Source: Colius striatus
Lineage: Eukaryota; Chordata; Aves; Coliiformes; Coliidae
Reading direction: 5' to 3'
DNA: 64,000 nt
Assembly: GCF_028858725.1 (NCBI RefSeq)
Contig: NC_084766.1
Coordinates: 25,086,001 to 25,150,000, forward strand
Below the pieces are notes generated by a model. The model saw nothing but the letters and a program-made list of their open reading frames with translations, had not been told where the DNA came from and did not search any database. Shown here one piece after another: positions 51,601-61,000 of the stretch (the stretch's first letter is position 1; every line of letters starts with the position of its first letter). Position numbers and translations under genes: made by a program.

Positions 51601-54600
51601 ATATTGCAGGTCTCGGAGGAGCCAGTGCGGCTCGGCTGTCACAGCCCCGGGGGGGCTGTGTCGTGTCATGTCGTGTGCGTGCGTGTCACTCGCCCCGTCG
51701 TCCAACAAAGTTTTGTCGAACAGCCCCTCCGCCACTCCTCTCCCGGGAAAGCGAGGGACTCCCCTGGCCAAGGTGGACTCATCACTCCGGGAGCTGATCC
51801 CCCCCACACTCAGCCCAGCCCCGGCGTGGGGGTCCAGAGGTGACACTAAAACCCAGCGCTATTTCCAGCCGCCTCCGGGTGCAGCCTGCCCCCGCCGACC
51901 CTGCGGCCATCCCCGCGGTCTCAGGGCGAGCTCTGCGGCCACAGACCACCGATTCTCGCCGCCTCCAGCCTCTTCCCTGGAGCTAAGGGGGGCGGGAGAG
52001 AAGGTTGTGGCTATCCTCCGTCCTAAAATGAGAGTGACCCAGGGGACAGCCAGGGTCTGAACCCCACCGACGGGTCTTTCCAGCTCGCCCAGAGCCTGGC
52101 CTCTCCTCTCCCGGGATTGGGACGGGGCAAAGTGGGGACTGGGAGCTGCTAAATCTCTGCCACCCACAGACCCTGGCGTGGCTGGGAGGCCTGAAATGGC
52201 GCTAGCTGGCTCCATCCCACCTCATTGCCCTCTAGAGAGGTTCTGCAGATGACATTTATAGAAGTAATTATTTAAAAAAATACATTTTGTTTAAAATCAA
52301 CCTTGATAAAGATCAAACTCTCGCCTGTCTGTAGCTGGGACGGGCAGGTCCCGGCTGTTCTTCTTGGGGAGCCTGTGGCCAACTGGGTTTCTTGGACCAG
52401 AAATTAAAATGCTGGTGTTTAAAAGAATAAAAATACGTTAAGGTGCTCGTATTCGCTTTTCCCTCGCGGGAACTCCTGCGGTGGCTGCAGGAGAACCCTG
52501 TCGCCGGGGAGAAACCGAGGGTCCGGCTGGGGAGCCTGCAGCACAGATCATATCTCCACCCCCTCACCCCTAAACTCCGGGGAAACTCAGAAGACTCTCC
52601 AGGAGAGGTGGCTCGGCAGTGTCCTCGGCCGTGCTAAGGAGAGAAGGGACGTGCTGGCCCCAGCATGCCCGCCCTTCCACCCTGCCGTGGAAGGCGCTAC
52701 CCGAGGCTTCTCGATGAGGCGGCCGGAGGAGTTGGTCCGCCCTGGGAGTTACTTTTAATTTGTGCTTTACGACGTCTTGCGTGGGAGGACGGCTCCCCTT
52801 TTTTCCTTGCACACCGCCTGGGAGCATACTCACCAGGGGCTCACTCAAATTTAGGCTCACCCCACTCTCCTGGCCAGGCAGCACAACACTGTGCCCAGCT
52901 CCACTCCGCGGGGGCTTTTGAGGGAGAAAACAAATGGGTCCTGGAGGTGGGCGGGAGGTGCCCGGACCCTGCAGCTCCATCGGCCTCGACGTTACTCAGT
53001 GGCCCCGGGAGTTCGTTTGCGAACGAAAAAGCCCCGGGGAAAAGCGAAGAGCCGGGCACTGCGATGCCCGTCAGCCCGGAGGAGGCCGCTGCCCGCTGCC
53101 CTGCTTCTGCCAACGGTTACAGGCCGGCTGATTTCGTCCCTGCCCGGCCCCGCACAAGTCCCTTCCCCTCTCCCCGGACCCCCGAGGGAACAGAGGCTTC
53201 TCCTCTCTTCTCAGCCGGGGAAAGGCCGGGAGTCAGCGGGGACAGTGTAGTCCGCCCCGGCCGGGCCGAGCTCTCTGCCTCTGGCCCCTGCTGCCCGGAC
53301 GGGTGCGGACACTTGGGTCAGGTTTATTTTTGGTGCAACGAAGTTGTTTGTTGTTTTGGCTTTGGGTGTTTTTTATCCCCGCAGGGAGACGATTACGAGG
53401 GGAGGAAGGAGAGGGAGACAGCAGTAAAACGACCTCGAGAGATGGGCTCTGCCGGGGAGCTCCCCCTTCTCCCCGCAGTGTGCCCCGGCCCCCCGACGCC
53501 CCCTCCCCAGCAGAAGCGGGAGCCGACGGACGCCCAGCTCGTAGCGCTTGTTTTCCAAGGGAAGCAACGACAAGCAGTGCCCGGTGGCGGCGGGGACAGA
53601 GAACACCTGTGGGTACAATTTACCGGCAGTTTTGGAAGTAAAGGTTGGGACAGGGACCTCGGACCCCGCTATGACTCTCCTTCCTCCGGACTCCACGGCA
53701 GGTCCAGCCAGGCTCTCTCCAGCTCTCGACACTCGCAGTCCCAGACTTGGGGGGTTGCTTAAAGACAAAGATAACAGTTATTTCCTAGGTTACCGGCTCA
53801 CCACCGTACCGGCCCCGTGCGAGATGTTGTGGCGGGACCGGCTCTCTCTAAAGGGCATGGAGTTTGTTCCCCTCCGCACTGCTAACAGGGAACAGTTTAG
53901 ACCACTTAAACTAGGGGCAGACATAACTGGGAGCCATGCACGGCTCAGCTATGCCGGGAAAGGAGGTGTCATTTGTACGCAGTTACTTTGGTGATCAACA
54001 CTTGAATGATTTATGTCGTCTGCTTTAATTATATTCCTATGACATTTTCCTGGACAAAAGCTGGCCGTGCACAGCCAAAGCCAGGCAGCCTCGGCCGCTG
54101 CCTGCCGTGCCCGGGGCGGCTCCCGGGGGAGGGCAGCCACGTCGACACCCCGAAAGACGGCGAGGGGAGCGGAGAGGGGAGATGCAGCCAAAGATGCTAC
54201 TGGTAGCCGGAGGGAAATTTTTGTCCCCCCCTCTAGGTAATTTCCATTTGAGCGTTAGTTTTCTGCTCCGTGGGGAAGGAAAGGCCGCTGCTCCACTCAC
54301 TTTTCTTCCCCGGTGAAAGGCAAGGACCCGGAGTGACACTTTCCCGACGGCTCCGGGAGACCCCCCTCATCCATCCCCGGGTACAGCGAGGAGCGTTCAT
54401 TCCCTCCAGCTCTGCTCCCCTCCCTGTCTCTCGGCCGAGGACCCGACCCAAACTTTTCCTGCCTGTAGCTGGAGTGGACCAGCGCCGGCCTCCCCTCAGA
54501 GGGATCTGACGACGGTGTGTGTGTGTGTTAAAGAGTTTCGGATGAAGGCTTTTTTTCCCCCAAAAGACCCCAAATCTGAGGCATGAACCACAACCACTTC

Positions 54601-55600
54601 CCGCTGGAATAGGCAGGAGAAGAGCCTTACAGGATGCGAAGTTCAGTAGTAGTGACTGGACCAAGCCCCTGGCTGTCCTCTGTGCCCTCTTGTTCCCCGG
54701 GGTCCTCCAAGAAGTGGGAGATGCGATGGGACCTCCTACCGAAGGTCCCTAATTCGGGACTCGGAGCCAAATGGGTTGCAAAAAAATACCCTTAAAAAAT
54801 ATATTTCGAAGGGTGCTGAGGGACATGATGAGCTCTTCCTCTGAGAGGGGCAGGGGCGAGGAGCGGGGGGAATCCAGCCTGATTTTTGGCTGCCTCCGGA
54901 GGGCAGAGAGGGAGTCGTTTGCGAGGAGCGAGTTGCGCCGGTTGCAAAGGCAAAGTGAACGTAGGGAAGACAAACCCAAACCCACCAAAGGCTCCACAGA
55001 GCAGCCGAGAACACGGTATAGAGGAGTCGGTCGGACCCCACCGGGACAGCCACCGAGTGCTAAAAGGGCTCGGGAGAGGTTGTGGAGACCTGTCCTCTTC
55101 CCTCTCAGCCACCTCTTTTCTCAATGAGGTGCTTATTTGACGGGAGGGGGTGTCGGGGACAAGGCAGGAGACAGGCCTGGAGCCACGGGGCTGAGATGCT
55201 CATGTAAAGCGTGAACCCGGCTATGCTCTGCTAGGCAGCCCCCCGAAAAATGAAGAAGGGTTGCCCTGCTCCGGACAGCCCGATCTGAGGCTGCTGCCCT
55301 GTCCCTACTAGAAAGTCAAAAAAACCCGGGTGCGTTTAGCGCCCTGTCCCCCCGCGCAGACAGGGGAAGGGAGATGCGGGCTGAAGGCACAACAGGGGAC
55401 CCGAAACGGTTTGCGGTGCTTCTCTGAGTCTGGAGCAGTTTTTCCACCTCCCTGAGCGGAGTGGGCTATGTTTGCCGGCCAGGGGCGAGGAGGAGGGGGG
55501 AAGGAGCGCAAGTTGCACCCCGGATCTCCACTCCGCGGGGAAGGCCGGGCTGAAACTGCTAGTGCCTCGACTCATCCCAAACACCCGTCAGCCCGCCCAA
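51601..55600. other. CpG-rich upstream domain of LBX1
   Basis: CpG-rich sequence dominates, interrupted by A+T-rich islands at 52240-52450 (with AAAGATCAAAC near 52308, resembling a TCF/LEF site) and about 53758-54065 (with AAGACAAAGATAACAG, SOX-like). A short TG run lies at 54516-54528. Long open frames such as 52665-53762 (365 codons) follow from low stop-codon density and contain no recognised domain. Broad CpG-rich domains around homeobox genes are commonly Polycomb targets. A lncRNA antisense to LBX1 is known in human, but I cannot place an exon of it here. Confidence 0.5.
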
Positions 55601-55960
55601 ACTCTCACCCAGGAATGAGACTAGTTTTCTGGTTTTTTTCCTTTCTTTTTTTCTCCCTTTCCTTTCTTTTTTTTAATTTAATTTCTGTAATTATAACCCC
55701 AGCATCCCCGGCTGAGTTCTCAATAAAACCCGGATCCTGACATAAAACGCCACGCTGGAAAATAATGCGAGGGGACACAAGGGAGAGGAGGAAAGTCTCT
55801 AATTGGTTAAAATATGTTTAAATCACTTCATAAAACCCAAGCAAAGCGAAGCAAATAATCCACCTAGCAAAGCAAAGAAGCCGGGCGATTTAGAATCAGT
55901 GTAATTCGCTCCCCCCCGACCGGCTCCCCCCCAGCTCCTCGCAGTATTTGATATGATGAA
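55601..55960. other. A+T-rich spacer before the upstream promoter cassette
   Basis: A T-rich run (55631-55690) is followed by A+T-rich sequence with GGTTAAAATATGTTTAAATC near 55805. It joins the CpG-rich domain to the CArG/MEF2 cassette. No gene is seen. Confidence 0.4.
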
Positions 55961-55964
55961 TAAC

Positions 55965-56128
55965 CCAATATAGGCCTTTAAAAATAGGTCACTGCATAAA
56001 GAGACTCCCAGAGAGCTATAAAAAATGGGAAGAGGGCTCTTTAAGGAGAGGAGCCATTTGCTTCTTTTGTGCTTGTTTGGTACCTAGCGGCCTGGGAGCC
56101 GCCAGCCGCCCTCTTCCCGCCTGTCAAG
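55965..56128 (+). promoter_or_regulatory. CArG-MEF2-TATA cassette with possible non-coding exon
   Basis: A perfect CArG box (CCAATATAGG, 55965-55974), the binding consensus of SRF, is followed three bases later by a perfect MEF2 consensus (TTAAAAATAG, 55978-55987). A TATA box (TATAAAAA, 56017-56024) follows 29 bp after that. Initiation about 25-30 bp downstream would start an exon near 56048 with no ATG, which could end at a good donor CAAG/GTGAGG at 56128/56129. This would be a non-coding first exon of LBX1 or the start of another transcript. The motifs are seen directly; promoter activity and splicing are inferred. Confidence 0.5.
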
Positions 56129-57039
56129 GTGAGGAGACAAAGTTAGGGCCGGATCCAGACCCGGCCTCTTCTCCTGCCCCGCTGTGCACCCGACGGCCGC
56201 CCCTCGCCCCGTCTAGCCGCGGCCAGGCCGGGGGGTCGCGGGCCCACTGCCCCGCTGGGCAATGTGGGGGTCCCTCCGCGCAGGGTGGGGGCCAAGCAAT
56301 TCCCCCCTCGGGTCCGGGCTTTGTCACTGAGGATCGGCGAGAGCTAAGTGGGCTGCTGGCCCGGGTTAAAATAATCAGGAGCGGTTCTGACCCGGACGGA
56401 CAGGCCGAGTTGCGTTTTACCCGAGGGGAATGGGGGGGCGCAGCAAAGCCCCCTCGCCGTTGCCTCCCCTCCGGAGCAGCTCGCAGCAAAAAGGCCTCGG
56501 ACTGGAAACCGTCCCTTTCCGTCCTGGGCGGCGGAGCCCGGCCGCTGCCTGCCCCTTCTTCCCGCGCTGCCCCCGGCCGCGATCACCCGCCCGCCACCCT
56601 CTGCGCCAACGCAGCCGAAGAAGCCGCCGACATCCCGGGAACGATCCCGGCCTTCGCCCCGCCGCGCACACCCTTGCCCGGCACCTCCGGTACCGGCAGC
56701 CTCCCGCGGGGTCCCTGCCTCAGCACCCAGCTGCTCCCGGCCCGGGCCCCCCAGCCCGCTCCGGCACGGGGCGCTGGGAAAGAGGAGCACCACAAATTCG
56801 GCGGAAACCTTCGCATTTTATTGGAAAGGAAAGGTCTGCCTTACCTGAAACCAGGCTCTCCCCTTCTTCCCCTCATTAAAAAGAAAAACCAAACGTCTCT
56901 GGGTAGAGACGAAGAGAGACATTTTAAATAAACTAGTAGCCGAAATTAACAGGAGGGAGAAATAGAAGAAAAAAAAAACTCGGGATAAAAAAAAACCAAC
57001 AAAAAAGATATCGCCGGATATTTTTCGTTTTGTTTTGTT
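56129..57039. other. CpG-rich DNA between upstream cassette and proximal promoter
   Basis: G+C- and CpG-rich up to about 56770, then A-rich (56930-57010). The 284-codon open frame at 56077-56931 is attributed to composition. If the upstream cassette is an LBX1 promoter, this is intronic or 5' untranslated sequence; otherwise it is upstream flank. Confidence 0.45.
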
Positions 57040-57243
57040 TTCGCTTATTATAATTTTTCACTCTACTGTATTATCCTGATGCAATAAAGGCTGCTTTGTA
57101 ATGTAATTTAAAATATATATGTCCAAACAAATAGCAGGGCCAGAATATGACAAGTGCATTCAGCATTATAATTCAAGTGGGCTCCACCTCCATACCGCCT
57201 CCTAATTAATGGGTCTCCGAACTTGCAAAAGCCTGCATTGGAC

Positions 57244-57274
<31 letters not shown>

Positions 57275-57360
57275 GAGAGGGCGAAAAGTGTCATTGAAGA
57301 TAATTGATTACCTCCCAATCAACAATAACTTGTTAGCAATAGTCAATTACCCCGTCTCTT
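57040..57360 (+). promoter_or_regulatory. LBX1 proximal promoter/enhancer block
   Basis: An A+T-rich block stands within CpG-rich DNA, 550-870 bp before the LBX1 ATG. It contains CCTAATTAATGG near 57200, a paired-class P2-type palindrome TAATTGATTA (57301-57310), a CCAAT box (57315-57319), a SOX-like AACAAT (57321-57326) and CAATTAC near 57354. A GA-rich run (57241-57280) lies inside it. Its position and motif content fit the core regulatory region of a homeobox gene, and autoregulation or cross-regulation through the palindrome is possible. The exact transcription start cannot be set from the sequence. Confidence 0.55.
57241..57280. repeat. (GA)n repeat in promoter region
   Basis: A GA dinucleotide array with one GCGA interruption, purine-rich on the + strand. 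Length variation here would alter spacing in the LBX1 promoter. Confidence 0.9.
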
Positions 57361-57907
57361 CTCGCCTCTTTCCCCCTGGTCCGAGGTCTCGGTGCGAGGG
57401 CTGCTCTCCCCCTCTCCGAAGTCGGCTTTTAATTTTTTTTCTCTTTTTTTCTTTCTTTAAAAAAAAACCATTGGGGAGGGTATTGGCTTTTGAGGGGGGA
57501 GGGCAGGGAAAGTGCTGCGATTTGGGGGGTTTCTTAAAATAGCAGCTGGAAAGAGGAAGAGAGAGGAGAGAGCGAGAGAGCGGTGAGTGAGAGGAGGAGG
57601 GGGGGGGAGAAAAAAATCCCCGACCCAAAACCTTGGGACAAGAGGTGCGGCAGGACCAGCTCCCGGCGAGGGACCGACGGCAGCTCCGCTCCCGGCCGCC
57701 GCCCGCCGCCCTGCCCGCCCTGTCCGCCGCCCGACGTGGCTCTCCCCGGGAAGACCTGGGGCTCCTCCGCCGGAGTTGGAGGTGGGCTTCAACTTTTGCT
57801 CGCTGTCTCCGCCGCCGTCGCCCCGCGGTCCCTCCGGGGGCTTCTCCCCGCGGCAGCGCATCCCCGTCGCGGGTGGGGAAGGCAGCCCCGCGCGGCCCGG
57901 CCCCACC
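57361..57907 (+). other. LBX1: LBX1 5' untranslated leader (probable)
   Basis: From about 57212 to the LBX1 start there is no ATG on the + strand, so the LBX1 ATG is the first available in a leader of up to about 690 bases. The leader has a T-rich part (57425-57465), a purine-rich part (57540-57615) and a CpG-rich part (57620-57907). The reading frame is open upstream of the ATG as far as 57587, but that position is GTG, so an N-terminal extension is not supported. Confidence 0.55.
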
Positions 57908-59035
57908 ATGACTTCCAAAGAAGAACCCAAGCCCTCCTCGGGGGAGGAACGGCGGCGGAGCCCCTTGGATCACCTCCCACCGCCGGCCAACTCCAACAAG
58001 CCCCTCACCCCCTTCAGCATCGAGGACATCCTCAACAAGCCCTCGGTGCGGAGGAGTTACACCCTCTGCGGAACTGCCCACCTCCTCTCCGCCGCCGAGA
58101 AGCACCCCCCGGCCGGGCTGCCCCTCTCCGGCCGGGCGCTGCTCTCCCAAACCTCGCCCCTCTGCGCCCTGGAAGAACTGGCCAGCAAGACCTTCAAGGG
58201 GCTGGAAGTCAGCGTGCTGCAGGCGGCCGAAGGTAAGTCCCACGCGGAGTGGGGGGATCTTCCCGCGGGTGGGTGCCCTGCTCCTCCCCACGGCCTGTTC
58301 ACACACATACACACACACTTCTCCCCTCCACCCCCCATCTCCCGGGGTGTCCCACGGGGTGGGATCGGGGGGTCCCTGGGCAGCCGGTATCCGGCGGTAT
58401 CCTCCCCCCGCGGCCCTTGGGGTGCGGGAGCGGTATCTCTGGCCCGGTGGGGCAGGTGCGTGGGGTCTGGGGACTCGGGAAGGGGACGGGGGACGTGGGG
58501 AAAGCTGCGACAATGTGGCGGCTCGTCGGCAGGCAGGGACGGGATGACGATCTTCGGGCAGCGGCAAACGCCGAAGAAGCGTCGAAAGTCGCGGACGGCC
58601 TTCACCAACCACCAGATCTACGAGCTGGAGAAGCGGTTCCTCTACCAAAAATACCTGTCCCCGGCGGACCGGGACCAGATCGCCCAGCAGCTGGGGCTCA
58701 CCAACGCCCAGGTCATCACCTGGTTCCAGAACCGCCGCGCCAAGCTCAAACGAGACCTGGAGGAGATGAAGGCCGACGTGGAATCGGCCAAAAAGCTGGG
58801 CCCCAACCCCGCCGTGGACATCGTGGCCTTGGCCGAGCTGGAGCCCAACGCCGAGGGAAGGGGCAAAGCGCGGGCCGGTTCCCCGCCGCCGCCCCCCGCC
58901 GCCGCCCGGGACCCCGGCGCCCCGCCGCCGCCCCGCCCCGCCTCGCCCCCCACGGAGCGGCCCCGCAGCCGCCGGGACAGCGAAGAGGAGGAGGAGGAGG
59001 AGGAGGAGGACGTGGAGATCGACGTGGATGACTGA
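57908..59035 (+). CDS. LBX1: LBX1, ladybird homeobox transcription factor (two exons)
   Basis: Join 57908-58232 and 58533-59035; 275 aa, against 281 in human. Known role of the family: a nuclear homeodomain factor needed for migration of limb and tongue muscle precursors, dorsal spinal interneuron identity and heart development. Visible domains: an N-terminal eh1-like Groucho/TLE-binding motif FSIEDIL (residues 36-42), a conserved linker (about 85-121), then the homeodomain at 125-184 with helix 3 residues W172, F173, N175 and R177. A diverged Pro/Ala/Arg-rich region (about 208-253) follows, then an acidic tail with nine consecutive Glu ending EIDVDD. Start: the ATG has an A at -3 (CCCCACCATGA) and is the first in the leader. 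The splice (AAG/GTAAGT ... GGCAG/GCAGG) restores EGRDGMTIFGQ, as in known LBX1 proteins. LBX3, reported in chicken, is the alternative; the near match to LBX1 outside the homeodomain and the long flanking gene desert favour LBX1. Confidence 0.93.
   Translation: MTSKEEPKPSSGEERRRSPLDHLPPPANSNKPLTPFSIEDILNKPSVRRSYTLCGTAHLLSAAEKHPPAGLPLSGRALLSQTSPLCALEELASKTFKGLEVSVLQAAEGKSHAEWGDLPAGGCPAPPHGLFTHIHTHFSPPPPISRGVPRGGIGGSLGSRYPAVSSPRGPWGAGAVSLARWGRCVGSGDSGRGRGTWGKLRQCGGSSAGRDGMTIFGQRQTPKKRRKSRTAFTNHQIYELEKRFLYQKYLSPADRDQIAQQLGLTNAQVITWFQNRRAKLKRDLEEMKADVESAKKLGPNPAVDIVALAELEPNAEGRGKARAGSPPPPPAAARDPGAPPPPRPASPPTERPRSRRDSEEEEEEEEEDVEIDVDD
58233..58532 (+). other. LBX1: LBX1 intron 1 (phase 1, 300 bp)
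   Basis: The donor is GTAAGT at 58233-58238, a full consensus. The acceptor AG is at 58531-58532, within GGCAGGCAG; a second AG lies four bases downstream. The intron splits codon 109 (Gly) after its first base, just before the homeodomain-linker exon, as in other LBX genes. It is short and G+C rich, has no in-frame stop, and is exactly 300 bases, so the frame stays open if it is retained. A short CA-rich run lies at 58301-58317. Confidence 0.92.
58982..59008 (+). repeat. LBX1: Coding (GAG)n repeat in LBX1
   Basis: GAA followed by eight GAG codons encodes nine glutamates in the acidic C-terminal tail. The run of identical codons makes it a coding microsatellite prone to length change. Confidence 0.9.
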
Positions 59036-59435
59036 GGGACGGCCGGCGACTCCCCCCCCCACCACCTCCCGCCTTTCACCGCTCCCCCCCACGGCCCCGG
59101 CCCGCTCTTCCCCCACCCCCACTTCCATCTCCAAATTGGCACCCCCGGCCCCCATCCCAGCCCCGGCGGCTGCTCCCCTCGGTCGGAGCAATAAGCAATA
59201 GAAACCCCCCACAAACACCCACCACCACGAATTCACGTAGGGTAGAGCCGCTGTCCCTCCGCCTGTCACATCCTCGGAATGGTGCAATCACGGACGGCTT
59301 CTGTAGAAATATTTAAACGTATATATTGGATTTTTTTTCTTTCCTTCCCCCTTCTTTCAGAAGGCTTTGATTCTTATTTTTTTTTAAATAACTCTCAATG
59401 ATTATTTTGTCTATAAGGGAGACGCATAACCTTGG

Positions 59436-59441
59436 AATAAA
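59436..59441 (+). terminator. LBX1: Proximal LBX1 poly(A) signal
   Basis: Canonical AATAAA with a GU-rich downstream element starting about 15 bases later (59456-59475). It is the best-formed cleavage context of the three candidates. Confidence 0.6.
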
Positions 59442-60133
59442 CTCGGCTTCCAACTGGTGTTGGGGTAGGCGGTTGTTTTCAAAGACTTCCGAAATGAACC
59501 ACTTTAGGGGAGATTTAAGTTAGGCTTGAAACGGCAACAGCAAAAATTAGCCACTTTCCTTTCCTTGCATGTTCCAGATGTGCACGAACTAATTATATAT
59601 ATTTTTTTCCTTTTTAAGATAATTTTTCCTTTCGCAATCTTGGGAACTTTGGGGCTGGGTGAGAAATGCAAGTTGAAAAATATATACTTTCTTTTTTTCC
59701 TAGAGCATAGAGATTTGTCTCCAATGCAATTTCTGCCTCATTTTACCAATTAAAAGCTATTTTTACCATTTTCTGCTATTGTTGTGCTTTTATTAAAAAG
59801 CTGCCTTTCGTATTTTTGATATGAAGGTGGTAACAAAAAACAAAAAAAAAAGGAAAATGGAAAAAAAAAAAATCCTAGAATTATTTTTTACTCTTTTTAG
59901 AATTTTTGCATGCTACGAAAATTAAAAAGAAAAGGGGAAAAAAAGGACAAATCCCAAGATCAACACATTTAAATATTATACTATAAATAAAACTTAAAAT
60001 GTACAGATTTAAGACCTGTTTTTGTTTGAATTGTACAAATTTTAAAAGGCCTGCTATTTAAGTTGCGATAGGGACAACGTCGCTTTATTTACTGTCTCTT
60101 AGAATTGTACAGATAGCTCTTTTTTTCCGACAC

Positions 60134-60139
60134 AATAAA
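60134..60139 (+). terminator. LBX1: Distal LBX1 poly(A) signal
   Basis: Canonical AATAAA at the end of an A+T-rich run, followed by a U/GU-rich stretch about 30 bases downstream. It would define a long 3' UTR isoform. Confidence 0.5.
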
Positions 60140-60160
60140 ATCTTTACCATTTTAATAGAC

Positions 60161-61000
60161 TTTTAACGTCCTTCTTTGTGATGAAGAACCGCTCCTCTGG
60201 GCCGAGGTTAGGGCAGACTTTTTCTTCCCCCTCCCAGGAATCTCCCATCCCCTTGGCATTTAAAGTTACTTTAATCGCGGCACTGGGGAGAAAATGACCT
60301 GGGAAGCACCAGAAGAGAGAACTTTATTGCTTTAATGTTTTATTCTTTTGGGTTTGTGTTGTTTCGTTGTTTGGTGGGGTGTTTTTTTTCCCGAGGTGAA
60401 CGCCAGGCAGATATTTAGCAGCGGGAGAGCCCGGCGGATCCGTAAGGCCGAGGGTGCGGGGGATGCGCCGGGCCATTAGCCCCCCCCCCAAGCCCGCAGC
60501 CCCTCTCTTTCCTCCAGCAGGACATTGCCAGCCCGAAATTAGAGAGAAAGAGGAGCGGGGGGGTTGGAAATAGAAAAGAAAGAAAACCCAAATGCGAGCG
60601 GAGGGGCAGGAGTCACCGCCGCTATGGACAAAGGGAACGGTGCGGGTGAGCGGGGGGGCTGCCCCACGCCCGGCCTGAAGCTGCGGGCACACGGGGAGGG
60701 AAAATGTTTCATTTCCTCCCTTTCCTTTTATTTTCCTCCCCTTTCTTTCTTCTTCTGGTTTTTTTTTTCGCCAAAATTACGGCTGTGGTGACTGTGTTTT
60801 CCCTTGGCAGCGTGACCCGCCTTCGGAGTCGAGCAACGTGTGTTTCTCCCTATTCTTTGCAAAATTTATGTGAGAAAGACAAATCTGGTGTACAGTGGCA
60901 GAGCTGAGCGGCGAAGGGTCCAGATAAGACAGGGTTGGCTTGTGGGTTGGGGTTTGGTTGGGTTGGTTGGGGTTTCTTTTTTTTTTTTTTTCGGTCTAGT
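60161..61000. other. LBX1 3' flank, nothing recognised
   Basis: Mixed sequence with C-runs (60479-60490) and T-runs (60758-60769, 60976-60991). No gene or transposon is seen. Confidence 0.45.

Larger units (their letters stand above)
59036..60160 (+). other. LBX1: LBX1 3' untranslated region with alternative poly(A) sites
   Basis: After the TGA (59033-59035), a C-rich segment (to about 59230) passes into A+T-rich sequence. Poly(A) signals AATAAA occur at 59436-59441 (followed by a GU-rich stretch GGTGTTGGGGTAGGCGG), 59986-59991, and 60134-60139 (followed by TTCTTTGTGATG). The first gives a 3' UTR of about 420 bases, the last about 1.1 kb. Which is used cannot be told from sequence. Confidence 0.6.

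Noticed and set aside
52665..53762. A 365-codon + strand open frame
   Set aside because: CpG-rich sequence with few stops; no recognisable domain, no conserved-looking splice sites, and overlapping long frames in other phases.
56077..56931. A 284-codon open frame upstream of LBX1
   Set aside because: Low-complexity Pro/Ala/Arg content, overlapped by similar frames on the other strand; best explained by composition.
57587..57907. An N-terminal extension of LBX1 from an upstream in-frame start
   Set aside because: The frame is open to 57587, but that codon is GTG. No ATG occurs between about 57212 and the LBX1 ATG, and known LBX1 proteins begin MTSKE.
57908..59035. Identification as LBX2 or LBX3 instead of LBX1
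   Set aside because: LBX2 proteins are much shorter. The N-terminal region (RRRSPLDHLPPPANSNKP, RALLSQTSPLCALEEL) and the IDVDD end match LBX1. LBX3 is not fully excluded without synteny.
57347..59287. A 646-codon open frame on the minus strand opposite LBX1
   Set aside because: It lies antisense to a clear conserved gene in very G+C-rich DNA, shows only low-complexity Gly/Arg/Pro runs, and covers LBX1 exons and intron alike. It reflects the low stop density opposite a biased coding sequence.
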